Source of the DNA: Caulobacter segnis
GTDB lineage: Bacteria; Pseudomonadota; Alphaproteobacteria; Caulobacterales; Caulobacteraceae
Assembly: GCF_019931575.1 (NCBI RefSeq)
Contig: NZ_CP082923.1
Coordinates: forward strand, 2,356,001 to 2,420,000
Length of the DNA: 64,000 nt
Direction of reading: 5' to 3'
Shown in pieces: positions 38,354 to 48,813 of this stretch; the stretch's first letter is position 1, and each line of letters starts with the position of its first letter. The notes below the pieces were generated by a model. The model searched no databases, was not told where the DNA came from, and saw only the letters and a list, made by a program, of their open reading frames with translations. The position numbers and the translations under genes were made by a program.

Positions 38354-40519
38354 CTAGAACCTCGCGGTCAGCCCGACGTCGACCGAGCGGCCCCGGCCGG
38401 GCGTCTGGCGCAGCGAACCGGTCGCGCCATAGTCGCCCAGCGAGACGCCGCCCAGCGGCAGGTCGTAGCTCTGGTTGGCCAGGTTCTCGACCGCCAGGCT
38501 CAGGGTCACCGTCTTCCACTGATAGGCGGTGCGGACGTTCAGCAGTTGATAGGCCGCGGTCTTGCGCTCGTTGCGGACGGGATCGACACGATCCTTATCG
38601 GCGACCAGCTCCAGCTCGACGGCGCTGGTCCAGGGGCCCTTGGCGTGTTGCAGCGCGATGCGGCCGTTCAGCGGCATCTGGCGATAGAGCGGCGCGCCGT
38701 TGGCGCGGTTCTCGCCATGCAGGGCGCTGAGCGTCGCTTCCAGGCGCGCCTTGCCGAACGCCTCGCTGGACCACAGCGGCGCCTGGGCCGAGACGTCGAC
38801 GCCCCGGAACTCGGCGTCCACATTGACGAATTGCAGCTGAACGAACCCACTGGGCATGCCCATCATGTTGGTCAGGTCGGCGATCTTGCGCGCGTCGATG
38901 AAGTCGTCGACCCGCGTGTAGAACGGCTCGATCTTCAGCCGCCAGCCGTCCTCGCCGCCGCGGCTGAACTGTACGGCGCCGCTGAAGGTGTCGGCCTTCT
39001 GGGCCTTCAGGGCCAGGTTGCCGACATAGCCGTTGCCGTCGCCGTACCAGCCGATCATCTGGCTGGACATAGCGCCGCGACCCCAGGCGTAGAGCTGGTA
39101 AAGGTTCGGCGACTGGGCCTTGCGGGCGTAGCCGGCCTCCAGCGTCACCCCGGCGGTCGGCGCGTAGCGGAGCAGGGCAGTCGCGCCCCAGTTCCCATCG
39201 TCGTGCTTATGGTCGGCGGCGTTGAAAGCCGTCGCCGCCATGGCGTCCTTCATGCTCATCATGCCGGTGGAGTAGGGCTGGACGTCGCCGGTGTTCATCG
39301 ACACCGCGTCGTGGCGCACGCCGACCACGCTGGAGAGCTTGTCGGACCAGTGCGAATCCAGCTCGGCGAACACGCCGAAACGGTCGCGGCGGCCGTCATT
39401 GACGTTCAGATAGGTGTTGGGACCCATCATCATGCTGCCGGCCACGGCCGGCCAGCTGTCGTCCAGCGCCTGGTGGTGGAACTCGCCGCCGACCCGCAGG
39501 GTCTGACGGGCGTCCAGCATGACGTCGGCCTTGGCCGTCACGCCGCTGGACTTGACCCAGGTGTCCATGGGCATGCCGCCGTCGGCGTCGCCGCCCTTGT
39601 CGTCCAGGAAGTTCATCTTGTGGCGGACGTCGCGGTGATAGGCGGTGACGTCCAGCGCGCCCCAGGCGAACGCGCCCTGGTAGCGGCCGGTCAGCGCCCA
39701 GGACCGGTTCAGGGTCATGTCCATCCACTGGTTGGGAAAGCCTTCGTACGGCGAGTAGTCGAGGCTGCCCTTGATCGTGAACAGGCCCACGCCGGTGCGC
39801 CGACCGACCGTCAGCGCGTGGCTGGTCTTGGCGTATTCGGTCGAGCGCGCGGCGCCATCGCCGTCGCCGCCGCGATAGTTGCGGGCCTTGGCGCCCGAGC
39901 CGGCGTAGCCGACGCTCCAGCGGTCGTTGGCCACGGTCGCCTGCAGCGCGCCGCCCACGGCGTCGTCGTTGCTCCGGTAGAAGGCCGAGGTCTCGCCGGT
40001 GAACAGCATCTGGCCCGGCTGGGCGAACTTGGGATCGGCCGACCGCGCGGCGATGACGCCGCCGATATTGTCGCCCCCGAAGCTGACCGGCGACACGCCC
40101 TTGATGACCAGGACGGCGTCCAGGGTCTGCGGATCGACATAGGACAGCGGCGGGTTCATGAAATTGGGGCAGGCCATGTCGACCGGCGCGCCGTCGATGG
40201 TGACGATCACCTTGTCTTCGCCCAGGCCCCGGATCGACGGCAGGCTGGAGAAGCCGCCGGCGCCCTGGGCCGCGACGCCAGGCGTGGCGCGCAGGATCTC
40301 GGTGAGGTCGCTGGACGAGGCCTTCTTGTGGCCGGCCGCGACGTGATCGACGACATGGGCCGACAGTCCGGCCGGGCCGACGTCCGAGGCGGCGGACGTG
40401 GTCTCGACCTCGACATCGCGCAGTTGCAGCGTGGCCTGGGCCGCGGCGGGCGTCGCCGCCAGGGCGACGGCGATGGCCAGCCAGGAGGTCGTGGAGCGGT
40501 TGAAGACGGTGCGGATCAT
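38354..40519 (-). CDS. TonB-dependent receptor, probable copper receptor (OprC/NosA-like)
   Basis: The 721-residue outer-membrane receptor has a signal peptide (ending PAAAQA), a plug domain (ILRATPGVAAQGAGGFSSLP, then SIRGLGEDKVIVTIDGAPVD) and a 22-strand-type barrel ending in aromatic F. The plug carries CPNFMNPPLSYVDP, giving a CxxxM at Cys117-Met121, and a barrel loop carries RHKMNF, giving HxM at 300-302. CxxxM plus HxM is the Cu-binding set known in Pseudomonas OprC. Methionine-rich loops (MMMGPN, TGMMSMKDAM, TNMMGM) agree. ATG at 40519 is chosen for the signal peptide. It forms an operon with the tonB gene. Confidence 0.85.
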   Translation of the reverse strand: MIRTVFNRSTTSWLAIAVALAATPAAAQATLQLRDVEVETTSAASDVGPAGLSAHVVDHVAAGHKKASSSDLTEILRATPGVAAQGAGGFSSLPSIRGLGEDKVIVTIDGAPVDMACPNFMNPPLSYVDPQTLDAVLVIKGVSPVSFGGDNIGGVIAARSADPKFAQPGQMLFTGETSAFYRSNDDAVGGALQATVANDRWSVGYAGSGAKARNYRGGDGDGAARSTEYAKTSHALTVGRRTGVGLFTIKGSLDYSPYEGFPNQWMDMTLNRSWALTGRYQGAFAWGALDVTAYHRDVRHKMNFLDDKGGDADGGMPMDTWVKSSGVTAKADVMLDARQTLRVGGEFHHQALDDSWPAVAGSMMMGPNTYLNVNDGRRDRFGVFAELDSHWSDKLSSVVGVRHDAVSMNTGDVQPYSTGMMSMKDAMAATAFNAADHKHDDGNWGATALLRYAPTAGVTLEAGYARKAQSPNLYQLYAWGRGAMSSQMIGWYGDGNGYVGNLALKAQKADTFSGAVQFSRGGEDGWRLKIEPFYTRVDDFIDARKIADLTNMMGMPSGFVQLQFVNVDAEFRGVDVSAQAPLWSSEAFGKARLEATLSALHGENRANGAPLYRQMPLNGRIALQHAKGPWTSAVELELVADKDRVDPVRNERKTAAYQLLNVRTAYQWKTVTLSLAVENLANQSYDLPLGGVSLGDYGATGSLRQTPGRGRSVDVGLTARF

Positions 40520-41392
40520 GGAGTGGGCATCCAGTCGCCGGGACTTGTGTCCGTCGGCGACTTTTTCTGTTTCAATTTCAAAGAGTTCCCGGAGCGGCTT
40601 GACGTGTCCGGCGTGGCGGCTGGTCAGGCCTGGCGCGACGCGATCGGCGCGCCGGGCCTCAGCAAGCGGCGCAGCAGACGAAGCGTCAGCTGCTCGGCGA
40701 CGGACCAGGAAGTTTCGACCGCGCGGATCATCGCGTATCTCCAAGGCTGAATGAGCCTGGAGCTCACACTAGAGTTCGCCGCGCCGCGTTCTTTGCTCGG
40801 GAGCAACCCGGGAACCGTAAGACCGGCGGTCCAGGGAATTGGGCATCTAGTATTTCTGATAATATATCTTAGACGTTATTTGTATCAGCGGCGCCCTGTC
40901 AGCTGTCACTTGTCACTGACTCCTATTCCTGCGTATCGCAGCTGGGCCGTTACGAGTTGCCACGACGTTCCGCGTTTTCGCGGATTTCTGACTCCAACCC
41001 TGCGACTGGCTGATCGCAATTGCTGCGACTGACGAAGTGCGCCCAAACCGTCGGTCGCCGCTGCGTCCGGGCGTCCAGAACTCGGTAGACAAACCCGCCG
41101 ACCGCTCCGACCGCAGCGGCGTACGTCCAGCGCCGACGCAGATCCGTTGGCCGGGCCCGTGATCGCTCGCTCAGCTGCAGAACCATTGTTCTCGGCAGCT
41201 CTGTCGTCAGCAGAAACAAAGGATCACGCATTGCGTGCGAAAACACGCTTTGCCAGCCAACGACCTTGCTGTGACGATATCGGCTCAGGGCCTGGCTTGC
41301 ACCCGCGCGGCGAGTTTCGCCCGCGCCTCCGTGACGGTGGCGGGGGGCGTCCGCTGGAACGCCCGCGTCTTGAAAACGTGCGACGCCCCCTG
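40520..41392. other. 873-bp gene-poor region with AT-rich patch
   Basis: No convincing gene was found. Short ORFs here have no signal, motif or ribosome site; one on the minus strand (40950-41246) contains a possible membrane helix but nothing else. Bases near 40845-40890 are clearly AT-rich (TATTTCTGATAATATATC), unlike the rest of the window. A three-copy 7-bp repeat lies at 40896-40916. The left part presumably contains the promoter of the copper receptor. Confidence 0.5.
40896..40916. repeat. Three tandem 7-bp repeats (TGTCA core)
   Basis: CTGTCAG, CTGTCAC and TTGTCAC follow one another without gaps. The core resembles a PhoB/OmpR-type half-site, but the 7-bp period differs from the 11-bp Pho box. 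A regulator site is possible. Confidence 0.4.
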
Positions 41393-43723
41393 CTAGCTGG
41401 CGAACATGGCCTTGCGGATGATGGCGTGGACCCCCCAGTTCCCGTTCGCCACTTGGGTGACACCAAAGTCAACGCCCACGGAAAGCAACGAGATCGCCTC
41501 GTCTTCGCTGAGGTTCCGGGTCGTCATCAGGAAGCGCCGCGCTTTCCGGAAGGCGTCGCGCATCGCAAGGTCAATTGAGGACTTCTTGTAGACCTCGCTT
41601 TGCGCCGACGGCCCCATCTCTTTCAGGTACTCGGGATGGCTGAAGCCGAAGATCACCCATTCATCCTTGGTTTCGAGCAACGGATAGTCGAGATCCCGCA
41701 GCGGCTCGCGCGCGGTGCTGGCGGGGTGGAGAACGACTTGGATTAGCGCCGTCATCGAGCATTCGATCGCCGTGCCGCACAGTTCGGAATCGCCTTGGGA
41801 GGCATGCGGATCGCCCAATGAGAGCAGGCCGCCCGGCACGCCGACGGGCAGGAAAAGGCTGGCGCCGGCCCCCAGGCGCCAGTTGTCGATATTGCCGCCA
41901 AAGTTGGACGGCGGGACGGAATCGACCGGGTCGGCATGGTTTGGCGCCATGGCCACCACGCCGAAGTGCGGCCGCACGGGCACCTCGATGTCGCGCAGCA
42001 CGTCGAAGTTCCGCACGACGGTGTCGAGATTCACGGGCACGCCGGGATAGTCGATCCGATCGTGCGTCACGCCGAAAGGATCGGTCTGCGGCGTCCAGCG
42101 ATAGTTGTAGACGGCGTGCGCGCACGCCCGGCCGTGTTGGTGCTCCACCTCGTAGATGGTCACCACCTCGCGCGGCTTGGGCTCGGTGAGCAGGTCGGTG
42201 TAGTGAAAGCCCCAATAGGCGGCGGCGTTGCTGCCGAACGCGCGGCCCCGGAAGCGGCTATTCTGGCTGGGGCGCGGCGTGATCTCGAGGATCTTGACCT
42301 CGACCACGTCGCCGGGCCTGGCGCCGGCGATCGCGATCGGTCCGGTGCAGATGTGCACCCCGAACCCCTCCCCCGCCCCGCGCCCCAACGCCGAGCCGTC
42401 GATGGGCCCCGCGCCCCGCCGATCGACCGCCTTGCCCTCCGCCGTCCAGCGAAAGACGCTTTCGGCGCCAGGATCGCCTTCGATCATTCGCTCGTAGTCG
42501 TCATAGGCGTGGTGGGTCAGCGTCTCGACCGTGACGTAGTCGCCGGACTCGACCTCGATCACGGGTTTCAGGGCGCGGCTGAAATAGCCCCAATGGACGG
42601 TTTCGGGAGACGCCTTCAGAAGATGATGGCGAGGGCCGCGCTCGACCGGCGGCTGGCGTATGTCCTCGGACGGCGCGCCGTCCGCGACCTCGCCGTCCTC
42701 GTCCTCGACGGGCGCCAAACCTGGCGGGACACGCTTGGGTTTGCGGATCGAGGTGGGCAGCCCGCGAAGCAGGACCCGTCCGTTTTCGTCGTTGGCCGCC
42801 GGCGCCTTGCGATATTCGCGCGGGCTGACGCCATACTGCTCTCGGAAGGCGCGGCTGAAGGAGGCGGAGTCGTTGAACCCCCACTGGAAGAGGATCTCGG
42901 AGATCGACTTCTGCGCATGCAGCGGGCTTCCCAGATCCAGCCGGCAGCGCTCCAACCGTCGCGCCTTGAGGAAATGGCCGAAGCTCTCGTCAATGGAGGC
43001 GAACAGCTTCTGCAGGTAGCGCGACGATATGCCGTGCTCCTTGGCGACCTGCTGCAGGTTCAACTCGGGATCGCTGAGGCGCATTTCGATGGTCTGGAAG
43101 ACGCGGTCCAGTAGCGAGGCTCGCCCGCCGGCCGAACCGCCCCTGTCCTTGTCGGGGGCGGAGTCGAGCAGCAGAGCGGCGATGAACTCGGGCAAGGCGG
43201 CCTCAACGGGCCGCATGTGATCGGCCTCCACCTCATTGAGGGTTTCAGCGACCGAGCTCAGCAAGCCCGAAAGCATGCCCCCCAGGCCGGATGCGCCATC
43301 CAGGCAGTTGATCGCGGCGGGCGCAGGCGTTCGGGATTTCAGCGTCGGCAAGGCCTGCGGAACACGGGTGATCAGCAGCCGGCCATCGCCGCGCAAATCC
43401 AGGCGCGCGCCGACCAGGTCGCTTCCGCACACGATGGCGCCCTCGGCGAGGATCCGCGCGGTCCGACCGCTGGTCACGGTCAGTTCGCCGTCAAGCAGTA
43501 GGACCAGCCAGATGCAGGACGCGCTCTGGCTGAAGTCGACGGCCAGCGACTGCCGCGTACCGGCGATACGGATGAACTGCATTCCCAGAGCCGTGCGGAA
43601 CGTGACCAGCTCGCCGTAAATCTCAGCCTGGTTGTCCAGCAACTCGATCGACAGTCGCTGCAATGCAAAGCGCCAAGCTTCCTGGCGCTGCTCCTTGGGA
43701 AAGGCGTTAGTTGTAAAGCGCAC
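41393..43723 (-). CDS. AraC-type regulator fused to acetamidase/formamidase
   Basis: One uninterrupted 776-residue frame encodes two normally separate proteins. Residues 1-180 resemble an AraC sensory domain; 201-306 are a complete AraC helix-turn-helix pair (LNLQQVAKEHGISSRYLQKL, then ISEILFQWGFNDSASFSRAF and YGVSPREYRK). An acidic linker (307-365) leads to a full acetamidase/formamidase domain (366-776) with WGYFSRALKPVIEVESGDYV, GPIAIAGARPGDVVEVKILE, NFGGNIDNW and the family hallmark GDPHASQGDSELCGTAIE (637-654). The start is a GTG at 43723. It probably senses or hydrolyses an amide and controls the divergent TonB receptor; enzyme activity and target are inferred. Confidence 0.9.
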   Translation of the reverse strand: MRFTTNAFPKEQRQEAWRFALQRLSIELLDNQAEIYGELVTFRTALGMQFIRIAGTRQSLAVDFSQSASCIWLVLLLDGELTVTSGRTARILAEGAIVCGSDLVGARLDLRGDGRLLITRVPQALPTLKSRTPAPAAINCLDGASGLGGMLSGLLSSVAETLNEVEADHMRPVEAALPEFIAALLLDSAPDKDRGGSAGGRASLLDRVFQTIEMRLSDPELNLQQVAKEHGISSRYLQKLFASIDESFGHFLKARRLERCRLDLGSPLHAQKSISEILFQWGFNDSASFSRAFREQYGVSPREYRKAPAANDENGRVLLRGLPTSIRKPKRVPPGLAPVEDEDGEVADGAPSEDIRQPPVERGPRHHLLKASPETVHWGYFSRALKPVIEVESGDYVTVETLTHHAYDDYERMIEGDPGAESVFRWTAEGKAVDRRGAGPIDGSALGRGAGEGFGVHICTGPIAIAGARPGDVVEVKILEITPRPSQNSRFRGRAFGSNAAAYWGFHYTDLLTEPKPREVVTIYEVEHQHGRACAHAVYNYRWTPQTDPFGVTHDRIDYPGVPVNLDTVVRNFDVLRDIEVPVRPHFGVVAMAPNHADPVDSVPPSNFGGNIDNWRLGAGASLFLPVGVPGGLLSLGDPHASQGDSELCGTAIECSMTALIQVVLHPASTAREPLRDLDYPLLETKDEWVIFGFSHPEYLKEMGPSAQSEVYKKSSIDLAMRDAFRKARRFLMTTRNLSEDEAISLLSVGVDFGVTQVANGNWGVHAIIRKAMFAS

Positions 43724-44160
43724 CGTTGATCTCGAAGCAGACTTCCTTCCGGTGACGGAACTGTCCGCCAGCCGAACCTGGATCGAATTGTCCCTTCAAA
43801 TTCGGGCGGCGCGACGCGGGGGCGACTACAAATCCGGGTCGCGGGGCAATTGCCAAGTATTCGTGCGGAGAGGTCTTCGCCGACGCCGTTTCGAGGCAGA
43901 AGCTCAGATCGGTTTGCGCCATGGCGCCCCGCGCGCTTGCACCAGCGCGCACGCCTTGCGCCCCGAGCGTCGATCCTGACACGAAAACCCGGCCTGCCCC
44001 GCATCTCGCGATCCCGGCTCAAGCGGCGCCCCCGGGTGGCGCAGCGCAAGAAATGGGACGCTGGACGTCAAGATGGATCGCACGCCCAGCCCCAGTGTGG
44101 CCGAGCTAGAGCTCGTTCGTCGGCGCAGGCCAGACGGGTTCAGCCTGGACCACAGAGGGC
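43724..44160. other. Divergent promoter region, AraC-amidase / TonB receptor
   Basis: These 437 bp hold no credible gene. They contain a perfect palindrome GGCAATTGCC (43845-43854) and an inverted repeat CGAGCT-AG-AGCTCG (44102-44115) about 45 bp before the receptor start. Either could be a regulator site. Confidence 0.5.
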
Positions 44161-46536
<2,376 letters not shown>

Positions 46537-46788
46537 CCGGTCGGCCTGGCGGGAGCGGCCTTCGCCGATCGAAGAGGCGCGGGGTCGCCGCCCTGCCGCC
46601 TGATCAACTGCATCGCCGATCGTCAAGTCTTGAGGCGCGAAGCGTCAAGCCTGGGCGCCGGGACCGGCGCACCCTGGGAACACTGGAAAAGGCGCGTCTT
46701 GTCGCGTCCGGCGTCGTTTCATGGCCCCAGGGCGGCCAGGCGCAGGCGTCGGACCAGACCCCTGGCGGCGATGGCGAGGAGTTGAGGC

Positions 46789-48078
46789 ATGTCGCGCAGC
46801 ATCTTGATCATGGTCGTGGTGTCGCTGGGGTTCTTCTTCGTCACGGCGACCACCTTCACCTCTCTGGGCTACGTGCTCTATTCCATGGTGGCCGAGCTGG
46901 GCTGGTCGCAGGCCGCCGCGGGCATGAGCTTCTCGATCCTGGGCTTAGCCTGTGGGCTCAGCAGCCCCCTGCCCCCGATGCTGATGAAATGGGTCGGCAC
47001 CCGCCTGACGATGTTTCTCGGCGGACTGGCCCTGGCGGTCGGCTTCCTCCTGGCGGCCAGGGTTCACGGCATTGGCGTGTTCTTCGCCGCCACGGCGCTG
47101 ATGGGCGTGGGGTTCTCGTTGGTCGCGCCCTCGCCGGCGGTCTACCTGCTGGCGAGCTGGTTTCCGAAGACCTCATCGCGCATGATCGGCTTCTATTTCA
47201 TGGCGGGCGCCTTCGGCGGCGTGGTCGGGCCGCTGGTGGTCGGCGCCATCGTCTCGACGACAGGTAGTTGGCGGACGCACTGGATGGTGATGTCCGTCAC
47301 CGCCCTGGCGGTTGGATTGGTCAGCCTGGCGGCGGTGAAGGACGCCGTCCCCGTCACTGACGTCTCCGACGTCAAGAACGCTGGTCTAACGGAGAAGACC
47401 GCCGACGCGCTGGCGAAGCCCGTGTCATGGACGGTGCGCCAGGCGCTGACGAGCCGGTCGTTCATCCTGCTGGCCCTGGCGATGATGATTGTCCAGACCG
47501 TCGTGACCACCATGCACTCGTCGCTGGTGGCCCACGTCGCCAGCTTCGGCCATGGTCCCGCGTCCGGCGCCTTCGCCATGAGCCTGCTGGCCCTGACGGG
47601 CACGCTGACCAAGGGCGTGACCGGCGCTCTGAGCGAGAAGGTCAACCCCAAGCTCCTGCTGGTCTGGGGCCTGGCCCTCCAGGGCGCGGCCATGCTGCTG
47701 CTTTGTGTCGCCGGTACGCCGGCCCTGGCCTATGTGTCCGCCCTGCTGTTCGGCGTCGGCTGGGGCCTGTCCTGGCTCAGCGCCCACGTGCTGCTGCTGC
47801 GCTACTTTGGCAGCGCCATCGCCGGTGAGATGGTGGCGATGGCCACCATGGCCACGACCTTCGCCGTCGTTGGCCCGCTGGTGGCCGGTTGGAGCGCCGA
47901 CACGACCGGCAGCTTCGTTCCGGTATTCCTGATCCTCGCTGGCCTTCTGGCCCTGACGGTGATCATCACCGGTCTCCTTTTGCGGCCGCCGACGCGCCTC
48001 GCGATCACCTTGAACACGACGAGCAGCAGCGCCGAACGCGAGCCCATTGACGCACCGTCGCTGAGCGCCGCCGAATGA
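46789..48078 (+). CDS. MFS transporter
   Basis: The 429-residue inner-membrane protein has 12 hydrophobic spans in two halves joined by a hydrophilic loop near residues 185-215. Family features include a short first loop, GRLA-type charged turns reduced to MKWVGTRLTM, and LIVGAIVSTTGSWRTHW at the start of span six. It looks like the oxalate/formate-antiporter-like or monocarboxylate-type MFS group. A GGAG site precedes ATG 46789. It is 252 bp downstream of the TonB receptor in the same direction, so it may carry the receptor's cargo across the inner membrane. Confidence 0.85.
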   Translation: MSRSILIMVVVSLGFFFVTATTFTSLGYVLYSMVAELGWSQAAAGMSFSILGLACGLSSPLPPMLMKWVGTRLTMFLGGLALAVGFLLAARVHGIGVFFAATALMGVGFSLVAPSPAVYLLASWFPKTSSRMIGFYFMAGAFGGVVGPLVVGAIVSTTGSWRTHWMVMSVTALAVGLVSLAAVKDAVPVTDVSDVKNAGLTEKTADALAKPVSWTVRQALTSRSFILLALAMMIVQTVVTTMHSSLVAHVASFGHGPASGAFAMSLLALTGTLTKGVTGALSEKVNPKLLLVWGLALQGAAMLLLCVAGTPALAYVSALLFGVGWGLSWLSAHVLLLRYFGSAIAGEMVAMATMATTFAVVGPLVAGWSADTTGSFVPVFLILAGLLALTVIITGLLLRPPTRLAITLNTTSSSAEREPIDAPSLSAAE

Positions 48079-48096
48079 CGGCGCTCGATACGGTCG

Positions 48097-48702
48097 CTAC
48101 GCCGTATGCCCGTAAGCCCTAATGAAGGTGTCGGCCGCTGCCTCGGCCGCAGCGGTCAGGACGTCGTCGTCGACGCTGCTCGCCGATCCCTCCAAGAGGC
48201 GCTGGACCGGTCCGGCCTCGCACAGGGCGTGCAACTGGTCGACGGCCGTCCAGGGGTCGGCGCGACGCATGCGCCCTTCGTCCATGGCCCGGGCGAAGTC
48301 ATAGGCCATCCGGGTCCAGCCGCGTTTGGGGCCGTTTTCGTAGAAGAGACGGCCAAGGTCCGACTTGGCGCCCTCGGCATAGACGATCCGGCGAAAGGCG
48401 ATGACCTCGTCACCCGTGATGAAGCGCACGAAGGCCAGGGCGAAGCGACGCACGGCTTCGGCTAGGTTCTCACCGCCGTGGAAGGTGTCGAACATCGGCT
48501 CGACCTGCGCGGCCCCCTTCTCCAGCATCACCGCGACGAACAGGTCCTCCTTCGAGGCGAAGTAGCTGTAGAGCGTCTGTTTGGAGCCGCCCACGCGCGC
48601 GGACACCTCGGCCATGCTGGCCGCGACATAGCCGCGCTCGAGGAACACGCCCTTGGCGGCCTCCAGGATGGCCAGCCGCTTCTCTTCGCTCTTCACCCGC
48701 AT
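48097..48702 (-). CDS. TetR family regulator of the efflux operon
   Basis: The 201-residue repressor has an N-terminal TetR helix-turn-helix (AILEAAKGVFLERGYVAASM, then VSARVGGSKQTLYSYFASKE) and an all-helical ligand domain. ATG at 48702 is preferred over 48765: it has a GGAGG site about 10 nt upstream and leaves both putative operators in the promoter region. It is divergent from the NodT-type gene and converges on the MFS gene with an 18-bp gap. It probably represses itself and the efflux operon until a toxic ligand binds. Confidence 0.88.
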   Translation of the reverse strand: MRVKSEEKRLAILEAAKGVFLERGYVAASMAEVSARVGGSKQTLYSYFASKEDLFVAVMLEKGAAQVEPMFDTFHGGENLAEAVRRFALAFVRFITGDEVIAFRRIVYAEGAKSDLGRLFYENGPKRGWTRMAYDFARAMDEGRMRRADPWTAVDQLHALCEAGPVQRLLEGSASSVDDDVLTAAAEAAADTFIRAYGHTA

Positions 48703-48730
48703 CGGCCCGGGGCCTCCAAACTCATTTCTG

Positions 48731-48796
48731 GACCGACGTGTACACTTTTCACTTGACGGCGTCATGTCGAAATATAATTAGACCGAACAGTACGGT
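48731..48796. promoter_or_regulatory. Efflux operon promoter with two TetR-type operators
   Basis: ACCGAACAGTACGGT (48782-48796) is a 15-bp near-palindrome (12 of 15 positions symmetric). A related site ACCGACGTGTACACT (48731-48745) shares ACCG-N4-GTAC-N2-T. Between them lie TTGACG (48753-48758) within the perfect palindrome TGACGGCGTCA (48754-48764), and TATAAT (48773-48778). Confidence 0.55.
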
Positions 48797-48813
48797 TTAG
48801 AAATGAGAAGCCG

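Noticed and set aside
40624..40806. 60-codon minus-strand ORF upstream of the copper-type receptor
   Set aside because: Copper loci can contain small DUF2946 genes, but this one has no cysteine/histidine motif or membrane helix.
40950..41246. 98-codon minus-strand ORF with one possible membrane helix
   Set aside because: No ribosome site, odd composition and no family look; left as unresolved within the gene-poor gap.
48703..48765. Longer TetR start at 48765
   Set aside because: The extra 21 residues match nothing, the start would sit on the palindrome, and 48702 has a much better ribosome site.
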